Source of the DNA: Candidatus Saccharimonadota bacterium
Lineage (GTDB): Bacteria > Patescibacteriota > Saccharimonadia > Saccharimonadales > Saccharimonadaceae
NCBI GenBank assembly: GCA_009777365.1
Contig: WRLZ01000044.1
Location: 1-6,048 of the forward strand
Direction of reading: 5' to 3'
Length of the DNA stretch: 6,048 bases
Below the pieces are notes generated by a model. The model saw only the letters and a list, made by a program, of their open reading frames with translations. It was not told the origin of the DNA and did not search any database. Positions 1 through 4,955 of this stretch are shown here, piece by piece. Numbering within the stretch: the stretch's first letter is position 1; each line of letters starts with the position of its first letter. A program made the position numbers and the translations under genes.

Positions 1-285
1 AGTTACGGCCAAAAAACTCTCTACGGCCGAGGTGGCGAAACCTCCAAGCTGAGGGCTCTCCTCGAGAACTACGGCCCGTTGATTGTCCAGAAACAAATTG
101 AACCGCCAGAAGTTATATTAAATGGCATCCCGCACATCTACGGCGACCGGCCATTCTTCACCCGCGCCAATGGCAAGTATCAATTTGCGGGCGGCTTTCG
201 TCTCTTTATCCCATCTGACAGCATCGACGGACAAAAACGCATGATCCACGGCACCAAAAACACCGTATACGCTCCACTCTTTTAG
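1..285 (+). CDS. 3' end of an unidentified gene, possibly ATP-grasp-like (partial)
   Basis: An open frame enters from the left edge and stops at TAG 283-285, giving 94 C-terminal residues. The true start is outside the window; the internal TTG at 79 has no good ribosome site and is not a believable start. The visible part contains YGRGGETSKLRALL, then a segment reading IVQKQIEPPEV, then FFTRANGKYQFAGGFRLF, and it ends GTKNTVYAPLF. The pattern of a glycine-rich turn, a 'PLIVQ..I.PPE' strand and a late 'GGFR' strand loosely resembles the C-terminal half of ATP-grasp enzymes, but this is a weak impression and not an identification. Its C-ending codons match those of the plus-strand neighbours, so it is probably a native gene. 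No T-rich terminator follows; a hairpin at 291-325 lies six bases after the stop. Confidence 0.7.
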   Translation, partial: SYGQKTLYGRGGETSKLRALLENYGPLIVQKQIEPPEVILNGIPHIYGDRPFFTRANGKYQFAGGFRLFIPSDSIDGQKRMIHGTKNTVYAPLF

Positions 286-290
286 GAAAT

Positions 291-325
291 CCCCTGGCTC
301 AATGTTATATAACAACGAGCCGGGG
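291..325. other. Nested hairpin between two genes
   Basis: CCCCTGGCTC (291-300) pairs with GAGCCGGGG (317-325), leaving one unpaired T. Inside it lies the perfect palindrome GTTATATAAC (304-313), so the hairpin continues across a 3x3 internal loop. No T-run follows on either strand, so it is not a standard intrinsic terminator. It may mark the end of the upstream transcript or act in the leader of the downstream gene. Confidence 0.5.
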
Positions 326-337
326 TACCCACGAAAT

Positions 338-357
338 AATATATAATCAAGAAAGGA
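338..357 (+). promoter_or_regulatory. Candidate -10 and ribosome binding site of the M20 gene
   Basis: TATAAT at 342-347 is a consensus -10 hexamer but has no recognisable -35 17 bases upstream. AGAAAGGA at 350-357 is a good ribosome binding site, five bases before the ATG at 363. If transcription began seven bases after the -10 (about 354), the mRNA would start inside this ribosome site. An upstream start is therefore also possible; TGTTATATA at 303-311 resembles an extended -10. Confidence 0.45.
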
Positions 358-362
358 TAACA

Positions 363-1406
363 ATGGATATATTAAAATTAAGCAAAGAGCTGATCGCCAC
401 CAAATCTGCCAACGCATGCCTAAAGAAATGCGAGAAGGCAATAGAGGCGGCCAACATTGAACACTTTGAGCGTAGCAACGTCAAGGGTATTCTAGCCAGC
501 AACCGCCCATCTGGCACCCGCAAATTCAAGATCATCCTAAACGGCCACCTCGACATCGTCGCAGGCAAACCCAACCAGTTTAAGCCAGTAATAAAAGGCG
601 ACAAGCTTTACGGCCGCGGCGCCACCGACATGAAAGCAGGGGTAGCTTGCCTGATCGACGTATTCAACGAAGTGCAGGGCAAGGTCAATTTCCCTCTAGC
701 GCTTCAGCTCGTTACGGACGAAGAAGTCGGCGGGTTCAATGGAACCCTGGCCCAAGTCGACGCTGGCGTTCGCGCCGATTTCGTCATAGCTGGCGAATCC
801 ACCGACTTCGACCTCGTCAACCGCGCCCGCGGCGTCCTCCAAGCCCGAATAGATTTTACTGGCAAGTCCGCCCACGGCGCCTACCCAGCCCGCGGCAACA
901 ACGCCGTCCTACAGGCCACAAGGTTCCTAGCAGATCTAGAAAAACTCTACCCCCTGCCCAAAACCGATCAATACATCACCACCTTCAACGCCGCCAAAAT
1001 CGGCACAAGCAACCAAACCACCAACAAAATCCCGAGCGACGCCTTTCTAGTCCTAGATATTCGCTATATTGCTGGCGATCTCGACAAATTCAAAGCCAAT
1101 CTGAATAAAATCATGCCCTCAAAATCCAAACTAACCATTCTCGAAGAAGTCCCATCCGTCAATACTCCCCTGACGAATCCATATCTAAAGAAGTTAGCCA
1201 GCGCCACTAGTCGCGCCCTCGGCCAACCGCCAACATCCCGCGGCGCTCTCGGCGCTTCCGATCTAGCCCACTACCAAAAGGTCAATGTACCTGGTGTCGA
1301 ATTTGGCCCCATCGGCTCCGGCGCCCACGGCGACACCGAGTACGTCGAAATCTCCAGTCTCGACAACTACGCCTCCATCCTCAAGGACTTCCTCCTCTCA
1401 ATTTGA
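363..1406 (+). CDS. M20 family metallopeptidase / deacylase (DapE-ArgE-carboxypeptidase type)
   Basis: This 347-residue protein has the complete signature of the M20 di-zinc hydrolases, which cleave amide bonds in small substrates such as succinyl-diaminopimelate, N-acetylornithine or dipeptides. GHLD gives His62 (metal) and Asp64. GRGATDMKAG gives the bridging Asp89. DEEVGG gives Glu120 (general base) and Glu121 (metal). AGES gives Glu145, and GAHGDTEY near the C-terminus gives His322. The dimerisation (lid) domain runs from about residue 155 to 265 and carries the SAHGAYP motif (His171) typical of the family. It is slightly shorter than the usual 370-410 residues. There is no signal peptide, so it should be cytoplasmic. 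The start at 363 is supported by AGAAAGGA five bases upstream. The substrate cannot be told from sequence: DapE-like and general dipeptidase roles are both possible. The gene ends in tandem TGA TGA, 15 bases before gpmA and in the same frame. Confidence 0.93.
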   Translation: MDILKLSKELIATKSANACLKKCEKAIEAANIEHFERSNVKGILASNRPSGTRKFKIILNGHLDIVAGKPNQFKPVIKGDKLYGRGATDMKAGVACLIDVFNEVQGKVNFPLALQLVTDEEVGGFNGTLAQVDAGVRADFVIAGESTDFDLVNRARGVLQARIDFTGKSAHGAYPARGNNAVLQATRFLADLEKLYPLPKTDQYITTFNAAKIGTSNQTTNKIPSDAFLVLDIRYIAGDLDKFKANLNKIMPSKSKLTILEEVPSVNTPLTNPYLKKLASATSRALGQPPTSRGALGASDLAHYQKVNVPGVEFGPIGSGAHGDTEYVEISSLDNYASILKDFLLSI

Positions 1407-1415
1407 TGATATAAT
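1407..1415 (+). promoter_or_regulatory. Extended -10 promoter of gpmA, placed for a leaderless mRNA
   Basis: The nine bases TGATATAAT match the extended -10 consensus (TGnTATAAT) exactly. The hexamer ends at 1415, so the expected start point seven bases on falls on the A of the gpmA ATG at 1422. No Shine-Dalgarno sequence lies between the upstream stop codon and this ATG, which fits a leaderless transcript. The -35 region (ACTTCC, about 1387-1392) is poor, as is common with extended -10 promoters. The first TG is part of the second TGA of the upstream gene's tandem stop. Confidence 0.6.
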
Positions 1416-1421
1416 ATAAAC

Positions 1422-2111
1422 ATGAAACTAGTTTTAATCCGTCATGGCGAAAGCATTTGGAACAAAGAAAACCTCTTCACTGGCTGGACAGACGTAGACC
1501 TAGACGCGGAAGGTGTTTCCGAAGCCACCAAAGCTGGCGATACTCTAAGAGAACAAGGCTTCGATTTCGACATCTGTTACACCTCCTATCTAAAGCGTGC
1601 CATCAACACCCTAAACATCATACTCACCCGCCTCGATCGCGAATGGTTACCAGTTTACAAAAGCTGGAAACTAAACGAACGCCACTACGGCGCCCTGCAA
1701 GGCTTAAACAAATCAGCCATCGCCGAACAATACGGGGAAGAGCAGCTAGAACTCTGGCGCCGCTCCTTCGACACCCGCCCCCCAGCCCTAGAAGAATCCG
1801 ACGAACGCAACCCCAAATTTGCCACCCCATACCGCAATGAAGACCCTAGCCTCCTGCCTCTAACGGAAAGCCTAAAAGACACCTTCGACAGAGTCGTGCC
1901 ATATTTCAACGAAGTCATCAAGCGCGACATGGAAAACCGCAAACATGTCCTAGTCGCCGCTCACGGAAACTCTCTTCGCGCCTTGGTTAAACATCTTGAG
2001 AATATCTCGGATCAAGATATTGTCGAAGTAGAGATCCCAGTAGGCGTTCCACTTGTCTATGAATTTGACGACTCCATGAACTTCATCAAGAAATACTATC
2101 TCGGACAATAA
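1422..2111 (+). CDS. gpmA: 2,3-bisphosphoglycerate-dependent phosphoglycerate mutase
   Basis: The 229-residue product interconverts 3-phosphoglycerate and 2-phosphoglycerate in lower glycolysis, through a phosphohistidine intermediate primed by 2,3-bisphosphoglycerate, in the cytoplasm. The N-terminal LIRHGES motif gives Arg7 and the phosphorylated His8. FTGWTDVDL follows at about 19-27, as is typical of the dPGM group. Arg59 lies in SYLKRA, Glu86 in LNERHYGAL, and His181 in [10 protein letters not shown], completing the catalytic set. The length is close to the approximately 230-250 residues of the family. Nothing essential is missing. The start lies directly after the extended -10 element and has no Shine-Dalgarno sequence, unlike its neighbours. 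The gene follows the M20 gene by 15 bases in the same frame, so read-through of both TGA codons would fuse them. Co-transcription with the M20 gene is also possible. Confidence 0.97.
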   Translation: MKLVLIRHGESIWNKENLFTGWTDVDLDAEGVSEATKAGDTLREQGFDFDICYTSYLKRAINTLNIILTRLDREWLPVYKSWKLNERHYGALQGLNKSAIAEQYGEEQLELWRRSFDTRPPALEESDERNPKFATPYRNEDPSLLPLTESLKDTFDRVVPYFNEVIKRDMENRKHVLVAAHGNSLRALVKHLENISDQDIVEVEIPVGVPLVYEFDDSMNFIKKYYLGQ

Positions 2112-2183
2112 ACAACTAGAAATAAAACACAACTTGATATATACTTATAAAGTAACTAATAGGTGGAAGAAGGAATTTTAATT
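2112..2183 (+). promoter_or_regulatory. AT-rich promoter region and ribosome site of the thioredoxin-like gene
   Basis: This gap is very AT-rich compared with the genes around it. It offers several -10-like hexamers: TATACT at 2140-2145, TATAAA at 2146-2151 and TGATATATA at 2135-2143, so the exact start cannot be chosen. AGAAGGA at 2168-2174 is a good ribosome site, nine bases before ATG 2184. The in-frame GTG at 2163 lies upstream of this site and is less likely as a start. No terminator hairpin for gpmA is visible. Confidence 0.5.
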
Positions 2184-2687
2184 ATGTCAAACAGTAAATT
2201 AACCCCAATCAAAATCGCCGTAGCAATCGTCGCACTCATCGCAATCGGCGTAATTGTTTCGGTTTTCGTGAGAACCTCAAGCGACGAGCCCACCCCTCCG
2301 TCTAACCAAAACACCAATCAATCTAATGGAGGCGGAACCATAACGGAGGCCACCCCTGGTGAACTCACCCTCATCGACGGCCCCTCTATTCTCGCTTTCC
2401 TAAACGAAGGCCAATCTGGCTTTCTGTACGTCGGCCGCCCAACCTGCCCATTCTGCCAAGTATTCGAGCCCATGCTTGCTGAAGTAGCCGCAGAAAAAAA
2501 TCTCCAAGTTTTCTACTACAATACCGAAGACAACAGCGGCAATGCTGAAGGCTGGGAAGCCATGACAATCCTAGAAGTCGTCTACGTCCCACACTTCATC
2601 TTCATTAGTAACGGCCAACTCGCCGACGCCCTAGAAGACACCACCAGCCGAGAAGCCCTCGTCGAATTCATCAACAAACACCGATAA
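2184..2687 (+). CDS. Membrane-anchored thioredoxin-fold protein (CPFC active site)
   Basis: This 167-residue protein has a short lysine-containing N-terminus, one membrane segment at about residues 11-29 (IAVAIVALIAIGVIVSVFV), and then a polar linker rich in Ser, Thr, Asn, Pro and Gly (about 31-58). The thioredoxin-fold domain runs to the C-terminus. The redox motif CPFC is at 88-91 in the context YVGRPTCPFCQVFEPML, and VPHF at 135-138 supplies the cis-proline (Pro136). There is no lipobox cysteine, so it should stay anchored with the domain outside the cytoplasm. The sequence around CPFC resembles the PedC/BrcD 'bacteriocin transport accessory' group of thioredoxin-like proteins, although no bacteriocin gene is present. 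A likely role is dithiol-disulfide exchange on secreted proteins; the partner is unknown. I chose ATG 2184 over GTG 2163 because the ribosome site AGAAGGA sits between them. Confidence 0.85.
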   Translation: MSNSKLTPIKIAVAIVALIAIGVIVSVFVRTSSDEPTPPSNQNTNQSNGGGTITEATPGELTLIDGPSILAFLNEGQSGFLYVGRPTCPFCQVFEPMLAEVAAEKNLQVFYYNTEDNSGNAEGWEAMTILEVVYVPHFIFISNGQLADALEDTTSREALVEFINKHR

Positions 2688-2692
2688 TTTTC

Positions 2693-2802
2693 CTGCATTT
2701 AGCAACCAGCAAGGCAATTTCACGAAAGTGGGTATGACTCGGCCTAGCGGCCTGGAGCGCACACTTTCGGGGAACTGCCTTGCATAGGTTGCTTCAATGT
2801 GG
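2693..2802 (+). ncRNA. Long imperfect hairpin upstream of thrS (candidate leader or small RNA)
   Basis: Nested complementary arms fold about 110 bases into one rod. AGCAACC (2701-2707) pairs with GGTTGCT (2787-2793), GCAAGGCA (2709-2716) with TGCCTTGC (2776-2783), and CGAAAGTG (2723-2730) with CACTTTCG (2762-2769). Weaker pairs are CATT/AATG at the base (2696-2699/2796-2799) and TTTC/GGAA (2718-2721/2771-2774) between the strong arms. The tip holds CTC/GAG and GGCC-TAGC-GGCC (2738-2757). No T-run follows, so it is not an attenuator terminator. I see no T-box sequence and no SRP-type GGAA loop. The strand is assumed from thrS. It could be a thrS regulatory leader, a free small RNA or a DNA inverted repeat. 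Confidence 0.5.
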
Positions 2803-2808
2803 TAGGAT
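2780..2808 (+). promoter_or_regulatory. Weak candidate promoter for thrS
   Basis: TTGCAT (2780-2785) and TAGGAT (2803-2808) are separated by 17 bases; each matches its consensus at four of six positions. The -35 would overlap the 3' arm of the long hairpin, in which case thrS mRNA would begin near 2815 and not contain the hairpin. GATAAT at 2683-2688 is an alternative -10 upstream of the hairpin, which would put it in the leader. Confidence 0.25.
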
Positions 2809-2840
2809 TAAGGAGTAAATTAAATAAGAAAGGGTACAAT

Positions 2841-4598
2841 ATGGAAAAGTTAGCAGCACTACGCCACAGCTTGGCGCACATTTTAGCGAGCGCCCTCCAA
2901 ACAACATACCCAGACAAGGTCAAATTCGGCACAGGCCCAGACACTGAAACCGGCTTCTACTATGACGTCTTTTTCGACGGCGTAGACTTCATGGAAAAAG
3001 ATCTAAAAACCATCGAAAAACAGATGTGGAAGATTGTAAACCAGAACCTTGAAATCAAATATTTCGAGAAGCCAGTCGACCAAGCCCTAGCTTGGGCCAA
3101 AGGTTCAGGCCAAACCTTCAAGCACGAACTAATCAGCGACCTAAAGGCCGAAGGCGAAAAAACTGTCGACTTCTACCAAATCGGCGACTTCATCGACCTC
3201 TGCAAAGGCCCACACCTTGCTCATACCGGCGAAGTCCCAAAGGGCAGCTTCAAGCTCACCCGCATCGGCGGCGCCTACTGGCGCGCCTCGGAGAGCAGGG
3301 AGCAAATGACCCGCGTTAGCGGCATAGCCTTTGAAAGCGAAAAAGAACTCAAGGCTTATCTTGACATGATGGCCGAGGCCGAAAAGCGCGACCACCGCAA
3401 GCTCGGCAAAGAGCTCGACCTATTCACCTTCAGCCCCCTCGTCGGGGCAGGTCTGCCCCTATTCACCATGCGCGGCGGCATGCTTCGCAAGAAATTCGAG
3501 GATTTCTCTCTTAGCCTCAGGGCAAAAGCCGGCTTCGAGCGCGTCTGGACCCCACACATCACCAAGATTGATCTCTACAAAACCTCCGGCCACTGGGACA
3601 AATTCGGCGACGAACTCTTCATGGTCGAAAGCAAAGTCAATGGCGAACAATTTGCCATGAAACCCATGAATTGCCCACACCACACCCAAATCTACGCCAG
3701 CCGCCCACGCTCCTACCGCGATCTCCCAATCCGCATGATGGAATCTACTACCGACTACCGCGACGAGAAAACCGGCGAGCTCGGCGGACTTTCCCGCGTT
3801 CGCTCGCTTACCCAAGACGATTCGCACGTTTTCTGCCGCCACGAACAGATCAAGACCGAAGTCAGCGCCCTAGCCAATATTGTCAAGAATTTCTACTCAA
3901 CCATCGGCATGAACGACCTCCGCGCCCGCTTGTCCTACCGCGACGACTCCGACGGCTACCTTGGCGAACAGGCAATCTGGGACGAAGCCCAAAAACAAAT
4001 CAAAGAGTTAGCAATCGAGAACAAACTCGAATTCTTTGAAGCCGAGGGCGAAGCCGCTTTCTATGGTCCAAAAATCGACTTCATGGCCCGCGACGCCATC
4101 GGCCGCGAACACCAAGTCGCGACCATCCAGCTCGACTTCGTCATGCCTGGCCGCTTTGGCCTAGAATTTGTCAATGAAGAAGGCAAAAAAGAAACCCCAG
4201 TCATGATCCACCACGCCACCATGGGTTCAACCGAGCGCTTCCTATCTGTTTTCATCGAACACACCGCCGGCCATTTCCCGTTCTGGTGCGCTCCCGAGCA
4301 AATCCGCATTCTCCCCATCAACGACCAAATCTCCGACTACGTTGCAAAAATCGAGAAAGTCCTAGAGGAAACCACTCTTGAGAACCCCCTAGCCCACAAC
4401 GACCTCCGCTTCACTGTCGACACTCGCAGCGAAAGCCTCGGCCGTAAAATCAAGGACGCCATTGCTATGAAAATCCCAGTAGTCTTAATCCTCGGCGACA
4501 AAGACAAAGAAGAGGGCGTTGTCTCAATCCGCCTCAAGGACAAAGAAGAAAAAGTCAAACTAAGCGATCTTGCTAATTATCTCCAAAACCTAAAATAG
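2841..4598 (+). CDS. thrS: Threonyl-tRNA synthetase lacking the TGS domain
   Basis: The 585-residue class II synthetase charges tRNA-Thr with threonine. The usual bacterial enzyme (about 640 residues) starts with a TGS domain of roughly 60 residues. Here the protein starts directly in the editing domain with RHSLAHILA (His9, His13), whose partner motif DLCKGPH gives Cys121 and His125. The catalytic domain begins near 190. Zinc and threonine ligands are Cys278 (MNCPHH), His329 (TQDDSHVF) and His457 (MIHHATMGSTERF). The motif 2 region is ESTTDYRDEKTGELGGL, and motif 3 is GSTERF. The anticodon-binding domain spans about 485-585 and includes the TRSESLGRKIKDA segment. ATG 2841 is chosen because AGAAAGGG lies six bases upstream. 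An in-frame GTG at 2799 would add only 14 residues and could not supply a TGS domain. Loss of TGS is the main peculiarity; the editing and catalytic sites look intact. Confidence 0.97.
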   Translation: MEKLAALRHSLAHILASALQTTYPDKVKFGTGPDTETGFYYDVFFDGVDFMEKDLKTIEKQMWKIVNQNLEIKYFEKPVDQALAWAKGSGQTFKHELISDLKAEGEKTVDFYQIGDFIDLCKGPHLAHTGEVPKGSFKLTRIGGAYWRASESREQMTRVSGIAFESEKELKAYLDMMAEAEKRDHRKLGKELDLFTFSPLVGAGLPLFTMRGGMLRKKFEDFSLSLRAKAGFERVWTPHITKIDLYKTSGHWDKFGDELFMVESKVNGEQFAMKPMNCPHHTQIYASRPRSYRDLPIRMMESTTDYRDEKTGELGGLSRVRSLTQDDSHVFCRHEQIKTEVSALANIVKNFYSTIGMNDLRARLSYRDDSDGYLGEQAIWDEAQKQIKELAIENKLEFFEAEGEAAFYGPKIDFMARDAIGREHQVATIQLDFVMPGRFGLEFVNEEGKKETPVMIHHATMGSTERFLSVFIEHTAGHFPFWCAPEQIRILPINDQISDYVAKIEKVLEETTLENPLAHNDLRFTVDTRSESLGRKIKDAIAMKIPVVLILGDKDKEEGVVSIRLKDKEEKVKLSDLANYLQNLK

Positions 4599-4746
4599 CC
4601 CACAACCCCATCCCCACGAAAACCCATATCGCTTGTGCCAATAGCTCCGGTAAAGGGGCCGATAGCTTCAACCCCCGCTCCTGCTTGGTTCCCGGCATTG
4701 CCCCCTCGTCTAGACCAAACAAGCGTGGCATCAACAGAACGTGCAT
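4573..4746 (-). CDS. Doubtful 57-residue ORF with a C-terminal membrane-like segment
   Basis: From ATG 4746 the frame runs to TAG at 4573-4575, overlapping the 3' end of convergent thrS by 26 bases. The product has a polar, charged middle (PGTKQERGLKLSAPLPE, about 18-34) and a hydrophobic tail LAQAIWVFVGMGLWAILGF (36-54) that could span a membrane. Its G-ending codons match those of the certain minus-strand gene to the right. Against it, only a G-rich stretch and no proper ribosome site precedes the ATG, another minus-strand frame and a plus-strand frame are also open here, and the overlap with thrS is antisense. I do not recognise the protein. It may be a chance frame in a GC-rich noncoding stretch. 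Confidence 0.25.
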   Translation of the reverse strand: MHVLLMPRLFGLDEGAMPGTKQERGLKLSAPLPELLAQAIWVFVGMGLWAILGFGDN

Positions 4747-4793
4747 CCGCCCCCGACCACCCAGAGGATTTCGTAGATAGATTGTCGGAGGGC

Positions 4794-4875
4794 GAGGCTA
4801 GACGTAGCGCCGCAGGCCCTTTAGTAAAGGCTCCATGAGAGCTTAGCGAAGCGCCGCTAGGCCCTTTAGTAGGCG
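4794..4875. repeat. Two copies of a degenerate direct repeat, period about 44 bp
   Basis: AGCGCCGC-AGGCCCTTTAGTA (4806-4826) recurs as AGCGCCGCTAGGCCCTTTAGTA (4850-4871), differing by one inserted T. Similarity extends upstream (GAGGCTAGACGT against GAGAGCTTAGCGA). Each unit can form small hairpins, for example TAGCG/CGCTA at 4844-4859 and a stem around CTTTAGTAAAG at 4819-4829. A weaker inverted relative (CTCCGGTAAAGGGGCC) lies near 4645-4660. It may be an intergenic palindromic repeat family. Confidence 0.55.
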
Positions 4876-4901
4876 GGTCAAAATCACACTTTTGACCCGC
4901 C
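4872..4901. other. Perfect 12-bp hairpin without a T-run
   Basis: GGCGGGTCAAAA (4872-4883) and TTTTGACCCGCC (4890-4901) are exact reverse complements around the six-base loop TCACAC. Neither strand has a T-run after the stem, so it is not a typical intrinsic terminator, although it may act as a second barrier between the convergent genes. It abuts the second copy of the direct repeat. Confidence 0.7.
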
Positions 4902-4911
4902 GAATGCAGCC

Positions 4912-4945
4912 TACAAAATAACCGCCACATAATCATGGCGGTTAT
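4912..4945 (-). terminator. Intrinsic terminator of the minus-strand unknown gene
   Basis: Read on the minus strand, ATAACCGCCA and TGGCGGTTAT form a perfect 10-bp stem (4945-4936 with 4927-4918) around an eight-base loop, followed by TTTG (the tract reads TTATTTTG). It begins 10 bases after the TAG stop at 4956. The short T-run is modest but correctly placed. Confidence 0.72.
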
Positions 4946-4955
4946 CGTATCTAAA

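Larger units (their letters stand above)
4599..4955. other. GC-rich intergenic stretch between convergent genes
   Basis: These 357 bases separate the ends of thrS and the minus-strand unknown gene. They hold a degenerate direct repeat, a perfect 12-bp hairpin and a terminator, each listed separately. The left two thirds are GC-rich and open in several frames on both strands. None of those frames has a good ribosome site or a recognisable product, so the stretch is best seen as noncoding or as a decayed or repeated element. I find no clear terminator for thrS itself. Confidence 0.6.

Noticed and set aside
647..1108. 153-residue open frame inside the M20 gene
   Set aside because: Arg/Pro/Gln-rich translation typical of a shifted frame of C-rich coding DNA; the M20 frame has all catalytic motifs.
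2700..2800. T-box riboswitch or SRP RNA before thrS
   Set aside because: I find no T-box sequence of the TGGNACCGCG type, no terminator/antiterminator pair and no T-run. The hairpin tip lacks the GGAA loop and the conserved internal loop of SRP RNA.
2799..2840. GTG 2799 as thrS start
   Set aside because: It would add 14 residues with no family match and lacks a good ribosome site, whereas ATG 2841 has AGAAAGGG at ideal spacing.
4635..4838. 67-residue open frame on the plus strand after thrS
   Set aside because: Low-complexity Pro/Ala-rich translation without a ribosome site; its C-terminal third encodes one copy of the direct repeat. It fits chance openness of GC-rich DNA.
2741..4863. Shared 11-mer GGCCTAGCGGC in the thrS hairpin (2741-2751) and, inverted, in the intergenic repeat (4853-4863)
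   Set aside because: An 11-base match between two GC-rich hairpins is expected by chance in a window of this size, and the flanks do not align.
4599..4955. tmRNA or RNase P RNA on the minus strand of the GC-rich stretch
   Set aside because: No tRNA-like ends, no tag reading frame and none of the conserved RNase P sequence blocks could be found.
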